Shown here in pieces: positions 1 to 8,450 of a stretch of 51,572 bases of DNA (the first letter of the stretch is position 1; each line of letters starts with the position of its first letter). Where the stretch lies: the NCBI RefSeq assembly GCF_014841615.1, contig NZ_JACYUG010000012.1, positions 1-51,572 on the forward strand. Direction: 5' to 3'. This DNA is from Sphingomonas sp. CFBP 8760 (GTDB taxonomy: Bacteria > Pseudomonadota > Alphaproteobacteria > Sphingomonadales > Sphingomonadaceae). The translations under genes were made by a program, and so were the position numbers. The notes under the pieces are model-generated. The model made no database searches, was not told the DNA's origin, and was given only the letters and a program-made list of their open reading frames with translations.

Positions 1-27
1 CAACTACTTCAGCTCCTGCGGCTATGA

Positions 28-522
28 TCCGGACTGAATGGAATCCGCTCTAATCCGCTGAAGAACCTGATCAACGGCAACAGCGCGGCGCCGACGATCG
101 GGGGGCTGTTCGGCACCATCGGCAAGATATTCGCCGGCACCCGTGGCGGCTGGTCGGGGGGCATAGACGCGTCGTCGTCGCTACCCGACTTCGACCCGAT
201 CAAGACCTTCGACCAGATCGCGCTGCCCCGCTTGGCCTCCGGTACCGAGCGCGCCAGCGGCGGTGCGGTGTGGGTGGGCGAACACGGACCAGAGATCGTC
301 GACATGCCGGTCGGTGCGCGGGTGACGCCGGCGAGTGAATCGCGCCGGATGGCTGCCAATGATTCGATGCCCTCGATCAACATCCCGATCTCTATCGACG
401 CCACCGGCGCCGACCCGGCCTCCGCAATGCGCGCCGAACAGGCGGTCGACCAGCTGCGTGGCGAATTGCCCGGCATCATCCTTTCGGTCCTGACCGAAGC
501 CAAGGCGCGGAGAATCATCTGA
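28..522 (+). CDS. Tape-measure protein, C-terminal fragment (5' part missing or frameshifted)
   Basis: The frame is open from base 28 to the stop at 520-522 and carries the glycine-rich tape-measure end ASGGAVWVGEHGPEI (from base 250), which is common at the C-terminus of lambda-like tape-measure proteins. There is no start codon at its left end, and all three frames hit stops between bases 25 and 53. An 8-base word, AATCCGCT, occurs at 42-49 and again at 52-59. Removing ten bases would join the frame starting at base 3 to this one in phase, reading WNPLKNLI across the joint. The gene may therefore be interrupted by a 10-bp tandem duplication, or this may be an assembly error. The stop overlaps the next ATG (TGATG). 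Confidence 0.6.
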   Translation, partial: SGLNGIRSNPLKNLINGNSAAPTIGGLFGTIGKIFAGTRGGWSGGIDASSSLPDFDPIKTFDQIALPRLASGTERASGGAVWVGEHGPEIVDMPVGARVTPASESRRMAANDSMPSINIPISIDATGADPASAMRAEQAVDQLRGELPGIILSVLTEAKARRII

Positions 523-1214
523 TGATCATCTATCCCCGCCCGATGCCGCTCACCGGCATGGCCCAGCAGCTGTTCGACATCCTGCGCGTCGATCAATCGG
601 CACCGGAAGCCGGCGGCTATATGGGCGGCGTCCAGTCCGGGTTTCCGCTGTGGGTGGCGACCTGGACGACCGGCCGCAACAAGCGCGACGTGTCCGACGA
701 GTGGATCGCCTGGCTGTCGACCATGCGGGGGCAGCAGCGGCGCTTCCTCGGCCGCGACTTTGCCCGCTCGTTTCCCCGCCGGTACCCGAATGGCTTCGGC
801 GGCCTCCGGGTCGGCGAAGCCGCCTTCACGGGCACTGCGGCGACCTGGTCGGAGACGATGGACGCGGAGGCCAATGCGCAGCTCACCCTGACCGGCCTGC
901 CGGTCGGCCTCGTGCTATCGTTAACGGACCTGATCGGGTTCCGCTGGGATGCCGGCGGCGCTGCGGCGGGCACCTTCGGCCGTCGCACCATCGCGCGCGT
1001 CACCGAGGCGGGCGTTGCAGATGCACAGGGCCGGGTCACCGTCGGGATCGAGCCGCCCCTGCCATATTTCATCCCGGCGACCGCTCAGGCGCACCTCGAA
1101 TATCCCGCGTGCGTGATGTCGATCGTCACGTCGGACACGAAGGTCGCGCCGATCGACCGCCGCCTCGTCGCCACCGGCACCGTGATCGCCGGCGTCCAGG
1201 ACCTGCGCCCATGA
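522..1214 (+). CDS. Phage minor tail protein (distal-tail type)
   Basis: A 230-residue protein lying directly after the tape-measure end and before the tail-tip genes. This is the slot of distal-tail or DUF2460-like proteins in siphophages and in gene transfer agents. It has no signal peptide or membrane segment. Residues 30-75 contain a run of aromatic residues (GFPLWVATW, WIAWLSTM) and an Arg-rich stretch. The rest looks like beta-rich structural protein. The start ATG overlaps the previous stop, and the stop overlaps the next start by four bases, so translation is probably coupled. The role in the tail comes from position rather than from a motif I can name with certainty. Confidence 0.65.
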   Translation: MIIYPRPMPLTGMAQQLFDILRVDQSAPEAGGYMGGVQSGFPLWVATWTTGRNKRDVSDEWIAWLSTMRGQQRRFLGRDFARSFPRRYPNGFGGLRVGEAAFTGTAATWSETMDAEANAQLTLTGLPVGLVLSLTDLIGFRWDAGGAAAGTFGRRTIARVTEAGVADAQGRVTVGIEPPLPYFIPATAQAHLEYPACVMSIVTSDTKVAPIDRRLVATGTVIAGVQDLRP

Positions 1215-1852
1215 AGATATTCAGCCCGGCCGCGATGGCGGAAATCCGCAAGGGCTCGGCGATCGTCGCCGGCGCCGTCGAAATCCTGTGTCGCGATCCA
1301 ATCCGCCTGTGGGGCGGCCATGGCGAGCTGCCGATCGAGGGCGAAGCGTACCAGCCGCTCGGCGATCGCGCGCTCGGGCAGGTGTCCGGCCAGTCAATCG
1401 GCGGGGCCGCGCAGAACATCGGGCTGACGCTGTCGGGCATCGAGCCCGAAGCGATCGAGCTGCTCGATGCCGAGGAGGTCCGCCGCGCGCCGGCGACGTT
1501 GCGCCGCCTGATCTTCAGCGGCGACGGCAAGCGCATGCTCGATCAGCACGTCTTCACCCGCGGCCGGCTCGATCCGCTGACGGTGCGTGACGTGATCGGC
1601 GGTACCGCGACGATCAACACTTCGATCGAGAGCGCCGCGCGCGGGCTCGGCCGACGTGGCGGCCGGATGCGAACAGATGCCGACCAGCGGCTGATCAAGG
1701 CCGACGACGGCTTCTTCAAGAACGTCAGCTTCGCGGCCGAGAAGAACCTGTACTGGGGCGGCCAGAAGCCCGCCACCGCTGCGCAGGCCACCGGCGCGAT
1801 CCCCGCCTCTGGCTATGCCGGCGGCTACAACGCGCAGCTGCAGGCGGAATAG
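1211..1852 (+). CDS. Phage minor tail protein (hub region)
   Basis: I start this 213-residue protein at ATG 1211, which overlaps the upstream stop (ATGAAG within the CCATGA junction). The same frame is open far upstream, but that part is a shadow of the previous gene. Residues 140-190 (MRTDADQRLIKADDGFF, then WGGQKP) match the kind of C-terminus seen in tail hub proteins that sit between the distal tail protein and the NlpC-like protein. It has no catalytic motif. The product probably belongs to the baseplate that links the tail tube to the J-like tip. Confidence 0.6.
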   Translation: MKIFSPAAMAEIRKGSAIVAGAVEILCRDPIRLWGGHGELPIEGEAYQPLGDRALGQVSGQSIGGAAQNIGLTLSGIEPEAIELLDAEEVRRAPATLRRLIFSGDGKRMLDQHVFTRGRLDPLTVRDVIGGTATINTSIESAARGLGRRGGRMRTDADQRLIKADDGFFKNVSFAAEKNLYWGGQKPATAAQATGAIPASGYAGGYNAQLQAE

Positions 1853-1853
1853 C

Positions 1854-2264
1854 ATGGCCCAGCACCGGGATATCGACGCGCTGATTGCGTGGCTGGAGAG
1901 TGTTGCCCGCCGCCCGTTCTCGTGGCGATCGCTCCACTGCGCCGCCTATGCCGCGCAGGCGGTGAAGGCGCAGGGCGGGGGAAATCCCATGGCGGGCATC
2001 GTTTGCCGCTCCAAGGGCGCTGCCCATGCCACACTGGCGGCCGAGGGCGGCATGGAGGCGGCCGTCGATCGTCGCCTCGTCCGCATCCCGCCGGCGCTGG
2101 CGTCGCGCGGCGATATCGCCGGCGTGCCCGACGACGAGTTCGGTGTCCGCCTGCTGGTGGTGGAGGGCGCGACGCTCGTCGGGCCCGGCGTGACCGGCGC
2201 GCAGCGGCTGCCCCGCTCGATGATGACGATGGCCTGGTCAGCTATGCCCGGGGGGGATGCCTGA
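1854..2264 (+). CDS. NlpC/P60-like tail protein (DUF6950 type)
   Basis: A 136-residue protein starting at ATG 1854, two bases after the preceding stop. The segment FSWRSLHCAAYAAQAVKA (about residues 21-38) places a Cys in the W...HC-A setting typical of small NlpC/P60-like proteins encoded just before the tail-tip gene. Such proteins are thought to cut or remodel peptidoglycan during DNA entry. I can see the Cys but no convincing catalytic His later, so activity is uncertain. The stop TGA overlaps the start of the J-like gene (TGATG). Confidence 0.6.
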   Translation: MAQHRDIDALIAWLESVARRPFSWRSLHCAAYAAQAVKAQGGGNPMAGIVCRSKGAAHATLAAEGGMEAAVDRRLVRIPPALASRGDIAGVPDDEFGVRLLVVEGATLVGPGVTGAQRLPRSMMTMAWSAMPGGDA

Positions 2265-5200
2265 TGTCCAAGACGGTTGGCAAAATCCTCGCCGTCGCCG
2301 CGGTCGTCGTCGGCGTCGTCGCCGCGATCCCGACGCTCGGCGGCAGTCTCGTCCTGACCGCGGGCGCGGCGTCGCTGATCAGCGCCGGCATCGCGGCCGC
2401 CACCTTCGTCAATTCGGCGATCCTGGCGTCGAAGGCGAAGAACCAGCTGCAGGCGCGTCAGGCGTCGGTGGTGGCGCTGCAATTCGGCGAGGTCGCGCGC
2501 GAGGGCCTGCTCGGTCAGATGCTGACCGGCGGGTCGTTGGTCGACGCCTTCAACTGGGGCGGTAAGGACGGCACCGATTGGGAATGCCGCGTGATCGCGC
2601 TCGTCGACCATTTCTGCGACGGCCTGGTCGGCTTCTTCGTCAACGACGTGTTCGTGACCTACACCGGCGATGGACCGGTGACCGGCTACAACGGCCAGCT
2701 CGAGGTCTACTGGCGCCCGGGTTCGATGAACCAAACGGTGCCGGCGGTGGTGCTGGCGAACGGCCCCGGCTGGCGGGCGTCCGACATCGGCGCCGGCGTC
2801 GCGTGGGTCGCGGTCTGCTACAAGGCGGACAAGGCCGATGCGAAAAAGCCGGTCTGGCCTGGCGGCCGTCCCGGGTTCACTTGGCTGGTGCGCGGTAAGC
2901 GCTGCTACCAGGCGCGCAAGGATTCGAGCGTCGGCGGATCGGGCTCGCACCGGTGGGACGATCCCTCCACCTGGGAGTGGACCGACAACCTGATCGACTG
3001 CCGGTACAACTGGGTGCGCGGCATCTATGCTGGCGACCGGGTCGACGATCCCGACATGCTGCTGGTCGGCCGCGGCCTGTCCGCGATTGAGGCGCCGCCC
3101 GCCAATGTCTTCGCGCCGGCCAACGTCTGCGACGAGTTGGTCGCGATCGACGCCGGCGGCAGCGAGAAGCGATACCGAATGAACGGCGTCGTGAAGGCCG
3201 ACGAGGCGTACGTCGAGATCGAGGAGCATTTCGCGGCCGCGTGCGGTGGCGTGATCGTCCAGCCCGAGGGCGCCGTCGAGATCGAGCCCGGCCAGGCGAA
3301 GTCGCCCGTCTTCTTCTTCTCCGACGAGGACCTCCTCGTCGGCTCCACCGTCGAGTTTTCCGACACGCTGCCGGAATCGGACGAGGCATGGGTCAACACC
3401 GTCAGCCCGCGCTACGTCGAGCCCCAGCTGAAGTTCGCCGACCATGCCGCACCCGTGCGGCGCCTGGTGTCCGACATCATCATCGATGGCGGCCCGCGCG
3501 AGCAGTCGCTGTCGCTGGCGTTCATCACCTCCGGCACGCAGGCCGGCCGGGTCGGCGAGATCGCCCGACGCCTCGGCCGCCTGCCGGCGCGCGGCAAGGT
3601 CACGCTGCCCCCGCCCTTTGCCGAGGTCGAGGAGGGCGACTGGGGCGTCTGGACGTCGAAGCGGTACCTGAAGGGCAAGAGCGTGCTGTTCCGGGTCGAA
3701 GCCTATGCCCTCGATGGCAAGTGGCACAACACGCTGACGCTGCGCGAGGTCAGCCCGCTGGTCTACGCGCGCGACGCGGACAAGGAATCGACCTCGATCG
3801 CGCTGCAGGCCGGCGATATCGCGCCGATCGGGCAGCCCGGCGCCGGCGCGTGGATCGCCAAGCCGGTGTCGCTGACGCAGGGCGACACCGCCATCCCGGG
3901 GATCGAGATCTCGGGCGCGACCGACAACGACTATGCGGATTTGGTTCGCTTTGAATTCCTGCCGGCGGAAGGCGTCGTCGACGTCAACATCGCCGGCGGC
4001 TGGCGCGAGAGCGGCGTTGCCGGGCCGGACGTCCGCAGCCACCTGATCACCAGCGTGGCGCCGCGCACCTTCTACTATCTGGCGGTGTCCTACATGGTCG
4101 GCCGGCGCCCAGGGCCGCGCCGCATCCTGGGCCCGATATCGACCGATCCGACTGCAGCCGACTGGGAGACGGTGAAGGGGCCGAACAAGCCGGCCGACAA
4201 CGCGACCAACAGCGGCGACGAAACCTCGCCCTTCGGCCCCGGCACCGTTGGCGGCACGATCAAGCGGATCACCGACAATGAGAAGGCGATCAAGGCGGTC
4301 GAGGGCGTCAACAAATACGCCGAGACCGTCACCATCCCGGGGATCAACAAGCGGATCGACGACGCCAATCGCGATATTGCCGCAGCCGATAAGAGGATCG
4401 ACGACACCCGCGCCGAGGTGAACGCCCGTTTCGAAAGCACGGACGACAAGATCGCGACCGAATTCGAGCGCACCGATCGCGCGCTCGATGCCGCCGACGT
4501 CGCGCTGAAGAACGAGGTTGATCGCGCCAAGGGCGAAGAGGGTGCGATCCGGATCATCACCGGGCAACAGCAGACCGCTATCGAGGGCAACAAGACCGCG
4601 ATCGAGAGCGAGACAACCATCCGCGCCCGTGAGGATGCGGCGATCGTCGAGAAGGTCGACACCGCCGTTACCGAATACAAGCGACTGGACGGTGCCACGA
4701 ACACCCGGATTACCGAATCTGTCACCGGGCTGAGCAATGCCGACGTCGCGATCGGGCAGCGCATCGACGAGGTGCAGACCGATTACCAGGGGAAGGACAC
4801 CGCCACCAACAACCGCATCACGACCTCGGTTACCGCCCTGAGCGACGCTGACCGGGCGCTGGGCGGGCGCATCGATAGCGTCATCACCGACTATCAGGGC
4901 CGGGACGGTGCCACCAACACCCGGATCACCCAGTCGGTCACCGCGCTCAGCGACGCGGACCAGGCGCTCGGTCAGCGCATCGACAGCGTCATCACCGACT
5001 ATCGCGATAAGGACAGCGCGACCAACACTAGGATCACCAACTCGATCAAGGCGCTCAGCGATGCCGACGTTGCGATCGGGCAGCGCGTCGACGGGATCGT
5101 CACCGACTATCAGGGCCGCGACGGCGCAACCAACACCCGCATCACCGAGACGGTCACCGCCCAGGCGGGGGTGAACCGCGCGTTCGGCGAACGGGTGGAC

Positions 5201-5911
5201 GCGATCGTCACCGACTATCAAGGCCGGGACGGCGCCACGAACACCAGGATCACCCAGTCGGTATCCGCCCTCAACGATGCCGACGCGGCGATCGGGCGGC
5301 GGATCGACTCGATCGTGACGGACTACCGGGACAAGGACACCGCGACCAACACGCGGATCACCACCTCGATCAATGCGCTCAGCGATGCGAACGCAGCAAT
5401 CGGCCGGCGCGTGGACGAGGTCGTGACGGACTATCGGGGCCGGGACACCACTACGAACGCGCGGATCACGCGGGAGATCGCGGCTGTTTCGGACGCCACC
5501 GGGTCTGTCGCACGGGACGTCACGACGCTGTCTGGCAATGTCGGGGGCCTGCGAACCGAGGTGGCCGAGGCGAAAGGTCTGGTCGCCGGCATCGACGGCC
5601 GGACCGAAATCTATTGGGAAGTGATTGGCAGCACTCCCGACGGTCAGGCAGTCGTCCGCCTGTCGAAAAAAGATGGCACGCGCGGCGTCTTTTACATCGG
5701 CGCCGACCTGCTGGTCGACGGCAACGCGATCATCAACGGCACGATCTTCGGCAAGGCGATCGCCGGCTCGGCCGTCCAGAAGCTGCTGTTCCGCACCCTG
5801 CCTTACGACGTGCAAATCCCGAGGGGCGGCACGACCGTTCCCGGCGGCGGGGGCAGTGGCGGCGGTGGTGGTGGCGGTGGCTGGACCCCCGACATGCCGA
5901 ACCAGAACTGA
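2264..5911 (+). CDS. J-like tail-tip / host-specificity protein with repeat stalk
   Basis: A 1,215-residue protein, with start ATG 2264 chosen for its TGATG overlap; the longer open frame upstream is only shadow. Residues 5-45 form a hydrophobic Ala/Val/Gly segment, as in many J-family proteins. Residues 60-640 form the hub. Residues 640-800 become charged and helical, and residues 802-1089 are eight near-identical 36-residue repeats. After that, IYWEVIGSTPDGQAVVRL and IGADLLVDGNAIINGTIFG resemble the DUF1983 region near the C-terminus of J proteins. The protein ends in a poly-Gly stretch (about residues 1188-1203). It should sit at the tail tip and help choose the host receptor. The repeat number is a likely source of length variation. 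Confidence 0.85.
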   Translation: MSKTVGKILAVAAVVVGVVAAIPTLGGSLVLTAGAASLISAGIAAATFVNSAILASKAKNQLQARQASVVALQFGEVAREGLLGQMLTGGSLVDAFNWGGKDGTDWECRVIALVDHFCDGLVGFFVNDVFVTYTGDGPVTGYNGQLEVYWRPGSMNQTVPAVVLANGPGWRASDIGAGVAWVAVCYKADKADAKKPVWPGGRPGFTWLVRGKRCYQARKDSSVGGSGSHRWDDPSTWEWTDNLIDCRYNWVRGIYAGDRVDDPDMLLVGRGLSAIEAPPANVFAPANVCDELVAIDAGGSEKRYRMNGVVKADEAYVEIEEHFAAACGGVIVQPEGAVEIEPGQAKSPVFFFSDEDLLVGSTVEFSDTLPESDEAWVNTVSPRYVEPQLKFADHAAPVRRLVSDIIIDGGPREQSLSLAFITSGTQAGRVGEIARRLGRLPARGKVTLPPPFAEVEEGDWGVWTSKRYLKGKSVLFRVEAYALDGKWHNTLTLREVSPLVYARDADKESTSIALQAGDIAPIGQPGAGAWIAKPVSLTQGDTAIPGIEISGATDNDYADLVRFEFLPAEGVVDVNIAGGWRESGVAGPDVRSHLITSVAPRTFYYLAVSYMVGRRPGPRRILGPISTDPTAADWETVKGPNKPADNATNSGDETSPFGPGTVGGTIKRITDNEKAIKAVEGVNKYAETVTIPGINKRIDDANRDIAAADKRIDDTRAEVNARFESTDDKIATEFERTDRALDAADVALKNEVDRAKGEEGAIRIITGQQQTAIEGNKTAIESETTIRAREDAAIVEKVDTAVTEYKRLDGATNTRITESVTGLSNADVAIGQRIDEVQTDYQGKDTATNNRITTSVTALSDADRALGGRIDSVITDYQGRDGATNTRITQSVTALSDADQALGQRIDSVITDYRDKDSATNTRITNSIKALSDADVAIGQRVDGIVTDYQGRDGATNTRITETVTAQAGVNRAFGERVDAIVTDYQGRDGATNTRITQSVSALNDADAAIGRRIDSIVTDYRDKDTATNTRITTSINALSDANAAIGRRVDEVVTDYRGRDTTTNARITREIAAVSDATGSVARDVTTLSGNVGGLRTEVAEAKGLVAGIDGRTEIYWEVIGSTPDGQAVVRLSKKDGTRGVFYIGADLLVDGNAIINGTIFGKAIAGSAVQKLLFRTLPYDVQIPRGGTTVPGGGGSGGGGGGGGWTPDMPNQN
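4667..5530 (+). repeat. Eight tandem 108-bp repeats (36 residues each) inside the tail-tip gene
   Basis: The core of each unit reads VTDYxxxDxATNTRIT followed by a short AL-D-A link and IGxRID. Exact 108-bp spacing holds throughout. Units differ by a few residues (YQGRDG versus YRDKDT types), and the two types alternate irregularly, which suggests duplication of blocks by recombination. The pattern suits a coiled-coil or beta-stalk extending the fibre tip. Confidence 0.9.
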
Positions 5912-5920
5912 GGCGCAGAC

Positions 5921-6259
5921 ATGGCGACCACCATCTTCGACGAAAGCTTCGACAAGGACGATAATGACAGCGCATTGCGCGTGCTGGTCTATGCGACCCT
6001 GTATAGCCCCGACGATATCCAGTTCACCGGCTACATCCTGCTCGATGACGCCATCAAACAGGTCTGCCCGGCCAATATCATCCTGGTGGATCGTCAGGCG
6101 CAGATACCGCTGACCCCTTTCGCCTACCTGGAGGGTGTCAGCGCGGGGCGGCACAACATTAAGTTCGTGGTCGAAAATCAGGAAGCGGACAACGTCCTCC
6201 TGACGATCAAGGCGGGCGCTACGCTTGAAGTCGCCGAGATCAAGCGGGGAGCGCGCTGA
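5921..6259 (+). CDS. Hypothetical phage tail-region protein, 112 aa
   Basis: Starts at ATG 5921 with GAGG seven bases upstream, ten bases after the J-like gene. Acidic N-terminus (FDESFDKDDND), then alternating hydrophobic residues that suggest a beta-sandwich (FTGYILLDD, NIKFVVENQ). No signal, membrane segment or motif I recognise. The stop overlaps the next ATG (TGATGA), so it is part of the tail-tip cluster. It may be a tail-tip accessory or fibre-attachment protein, by position only. Confidence 0.6.
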   Translation: MATTIFDESFDKDDNDSALRVLVYATLYSPDDIQFTGYILLDDAIKQVCPANIILVDRQAQIPLTPFAYLEGVSAGRHNIKFVVENQEADNVLLTIKAGATLEVAEIKRGAR

Positions 6260-6975
6260 TGATCTATCTGATCTATGAGCGCGCCACCGGCATCGTGATC
6301 GGCAGCCGGGTCGGTGACAAGCCGCCTACCGTCCTGCGTCACCATGCCACGGTCCAGGTCGCCGAGCTGGTCGAATACGACACGGTCAGGGTGGTTGACG
6401 GTATTGTTCGGCCGCGCCCGCTGCTCGACTTCGACGCGCCGGCGGCTGACGCGATGATCTCGGTCAATGGCGGAGATCCAATACCAGCGGCGGGATGGAA
6501 GCTGCCGACGACGCCCGGCACCTATCGGGCGATGGCGGTCGGCGCCTACCGCGGCGAGCGGGTCTCGATCGTCCGGACGCTGGCCGACGAGCAGGACTAT
6601 CTGATTGGGCAGGTGAAGACGCTGGCGGCGTCGAAGAAGATGACCGCGATATCCCCGGGCACAGCCAAGCCGGAAGAATACCGGCTGAAAGCGCCGGAGA
6701 TCGCCGCCAGCGCCAATGTCGTCGCCGGCGTCCTCAACGCCCTGACCGTAGCGCAGGCCGCTGCACAATATCCGACGGCCGCCAGTGAGGCGCGGTGCAG
6801 CGGTGCGCCGCTGGCCACCATACTGGCTGAATATCGAGCCGGTTCCGCAGGCTCCGACGCCGAGGTCCGCCGGCTGTCCTCGATCGAGCATACGGCCGTG
6901 AAGCGGATCAAGGCGGCGAAGACGATCGCCGATAAGCGCGCGGCTTATGCCGCGATCAACTGGAATTGGGCGTAG
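6259..6975 (+). CDS. Hypothetical phage protein, 238 aa (fibre or fibre-assembly candidate)
   Basis: Overlaps the previous gene by one base. The N-terminus (MIYLIYERATGIVIGS) and a section of short beta-like repeats resemble small phage fibre or baseplate decorations. From about residue 110 the protein becomes helical and Ala-rich, and it ends with AYAAINWNWA. A tail-fibre assembly chaperone is an alternative reading, since those often end in an aromatic-rich helix. No catalytic motif is visible. A 60-base gap follows that contains the 10-mer AGGTACCTGA twice (6991-7000 and 7025-7034), the second copy overlapping the next ribosome site. Confidence 0.55.
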   Translation: MIYLIYERATGIVIGSRVGDKPPTVLRHHATVQVAELVEYDTVRVVDGIVRPRPLLDFDAPAADAMISVNGGDPIPAAGWKLPTTPGTYRAMAVGAYRGERVSIVRTLADEQDYLIGQVKTLAASKKMTAISPGTAKPEEYRLKAPEIAASANVVAGVLNALTVAQAAAQYPTAASEARCSGAPLATILAEYRAGSAGSDAEVRRLSSIEHTAVKRIKAAKTIADKRAAYAAINWNWA

Positions 6976-7035
6976 CCGCCCACCCTGCCCAGGTACCTGA
7001 AACACGGTGCTGCGGCCTCCATTGAGGTACCTGAC

Positions 7036-7326
7036 ATGATCGAAAGCCCCACAGGCGCGACGCAGATCGTCGCCGTCGCCCCACCCGCACGTCCGGGCAT
7101 CAAGGAATGGGTGCCCGCCGTTTCGACGTTGGCAGTGCTGGCCGGGATGCTGCTCACTGGCGGCAGCTTGATCCAGACGGTCAAGGATACTGCGCTGAAG
7201 GTCGAGAAGCTCGAAAAGCGGGCCGACCTCCGCGACGACCAGCTGCGCGACGTGCAGGTCAAGATCGGCGGAATGGATGCGAAGCTCGACATCCTGGTCG
7301 GCCGCCAGCGCGAGCAGCGGCCGTGA
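7036..7326 (+). CDS. Small membrane-anchored coiled-coil protein (lysis block)
   Basis: 96 residues. One hydrophobic span (about residues 29-47, AVSTLAVLAGMLLTGGSLI) is followed by a charged heptad-like stretch (VEKLEKRADLRDDQL) to the end. The ribosome site GAGG sits eight bases upstream. The position at the head of the lysis genes and the one-span topology suggest a holin or holin partner, or a membrane anchor for tail assembly. The stop overlaps the next start (GTGA). Confidence 0.55.
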   Translation: MIESPTGATQIVAVAPPARPGIKEWVPAVSTLAVLAGMLLTGGSLIQTVKDTALKVEKLEKRADLRDDQLRDVQVKIGGMDAKLDILVGRQREQRP

Positions 7327-7574
7327 TCGACGGCGGCCTGCTCCTGATCATGCTCGGCGCGATCGCGCTGCTGGTGACGCCCGTGCAGGACGCCATTGCC
7401 TATCGCCGCTGGGCCCGCACCGCGACGATCGGCCAGACCCTGCGCGCCGCGGTGCCGATGGCCCAGTCGGCACCCGCGCTCGACCGCCTGGTCATCGAGG
7501 CGGACGTCGCGATCGCGCGTGACGAGCTGCTGGGCGGTGTCGCCGGCGTCGCCGAGATTTACCGGCGCGGCTGA
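7323..7574 (+). CDS. Small one-span membrane protein (holin candidate)
   Basis: 83 residues from GTG 7323, which overlaps the previous stop by four bases; the longer open frame upstream is shadow. The N-terminus, GGLLLIMLGAIALLV, is a clear transmembrane helix, and the rest is soluble and helical (ATIGQTLRAAVPMAQSAP). It lies between another small membrane protein and the endolysin, where holins are usually found. Only the topology and the place support the lysis role. Confidence 0.55.
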   Translation: MIDGGLLLIMLGAIALLVTPVQDAIAYRRWARTATIGQTLRAAVPMAQSAPALDRLVIEADVAIARDELLGGVAGVAEIYRRG

Positions 7575-7598
7575 ACGCGCCCCCTTCAGGAGACCATC

Positions 7599-8450
7599 AT
7601 GAAATCCATCGACTGGCGCGAGGCTTCGCGCTGGTGGTCGCTGCGCGTGTCCGCGTTCGGCTCCATCTTCTTCGCTGCAATGGCGCTGATCCCCGACCAG
7701 CTGCTCGCCCTGTGGAATGTGATGCCGGCCGAGGTCCGCGCGCATGTTCCCGCCCGCGCCGGCAACCTGATCGGCGTGGCCCTCTTCGTCCTGGTCATCG
7801 TCGCCCGGCTGATCCCGCAGGACGGATCGCTACGCGCGCTGTTCGCCTCGAAAGCGGGGGCCGTGAAGGCGAAAGCCGCCGGCGGCATGGCGGCGATCGC
7901 CATGATGATCGCCGGCGTGATCGCCATCGAGGGCGGGTATGTGAATCATCCTGCCGACCCTGGCGGCGAGACGAACATGGGCATCACCAAGCAGGTGGCG
8001 ATCGCCAACGGCTACCGGGGCCCCATGCGGACGCTGCCGCGCGAGGTGGCGCACAGCATCTACTACGGCCGCTACATCGTCGCGCCCGGCTACGAGCCGC
8101 TGGTGTCGATCGACGCTCCGGTCGCGGAGGAGCTGTTCGACACCACGGTCAACATGGGCGCAGCCCGGCCGGGCCGCTGGTTCCAGCTGGCGATCAACAT
8201 GCAGTGCGGCACGAAGCTGACGATCGACGGCCGCGTCGGACCCGGGACGATCGCCGCCTATCGCGCCTGCCAGCCGAAGATCGGCGCGGCCGCGCTGTGC
8301 CGCGGGACGCTCGACATGCTCGATACCGCACAAAAGGCGGAATATGCCCGCCTCATCCGCGTGAACCCGAAGCTGGCGGTCTTCCACCGCGGCTGGGTCG
8401 CGCACCGGGTCGGCAACGTCGACCGGGCCAAGTGTCAGGTGGCGGCATGA
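7599..8450 (+). CDS. Holin-like domain fused to GH108 endolysin
   Basis: 283 residues. The N-terminal 85 residues read WREASRWWSLRVSAFGSIFF and then a second hydrophobic span (NLIGVALFVLVIVARL), like two-span holin or DUF7940-type proteins. From about residue 93 the protein is a glycoside hydrolase 108 muramidase. Its signature EGGYVNHPADPGGETNMGIT has Glu111 as the expected catalytic acid, followed by VAEELFDTTVNMG and the peptidoglycan-binding-like tail. The enzyme would cut the glycan backbone of host peptidoglycan at lysis. Joining the two halves in one chain is unusual and could tether the enzyme to the inner membrane. The ribosome site AGGAG lies upstream. Confidence 0.85.
   Translation: MKSIDWREASRWWSLRVSAFGSIFFAAMALIPDQLLALWNVMPAEVRAHVPARAGNLIGVALFVLVIVARLIPQDGSLRALFASKAGAVKAKAAGGMAAIAMMIAGVIAIEGGYVNHPADPGGETNMGITKQVAIANGYRGPMRTLPREVAHSIYYGRYIVAPGYEPLVSIDAPVAEELFDTTVNMGAARPGRWFQLAINMQCGTKLTIDGRVGPGTIAAYRACQPKIGAAALCRGTLDMLDTAQKAEYARLIRVNPKLAVFHRGWVAHRVGNVDRAKCQVAA

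Noticed and set aside
1946..6154. 1,402-codon open frame on the minus strand
   Set aside because: Antisense shadow of the tail-tip gene in high-GC sequence; its translation is full of Arg/Asp/Gly with no domain, and no ribosome site is visible.
6991..7034. AGGTACCTGA twice as a phage operator
   Set aside because: Only two copies 34 bases apart, the second doubling as ribosome site; no promoter or repressor context inside a tightly packed late operon.
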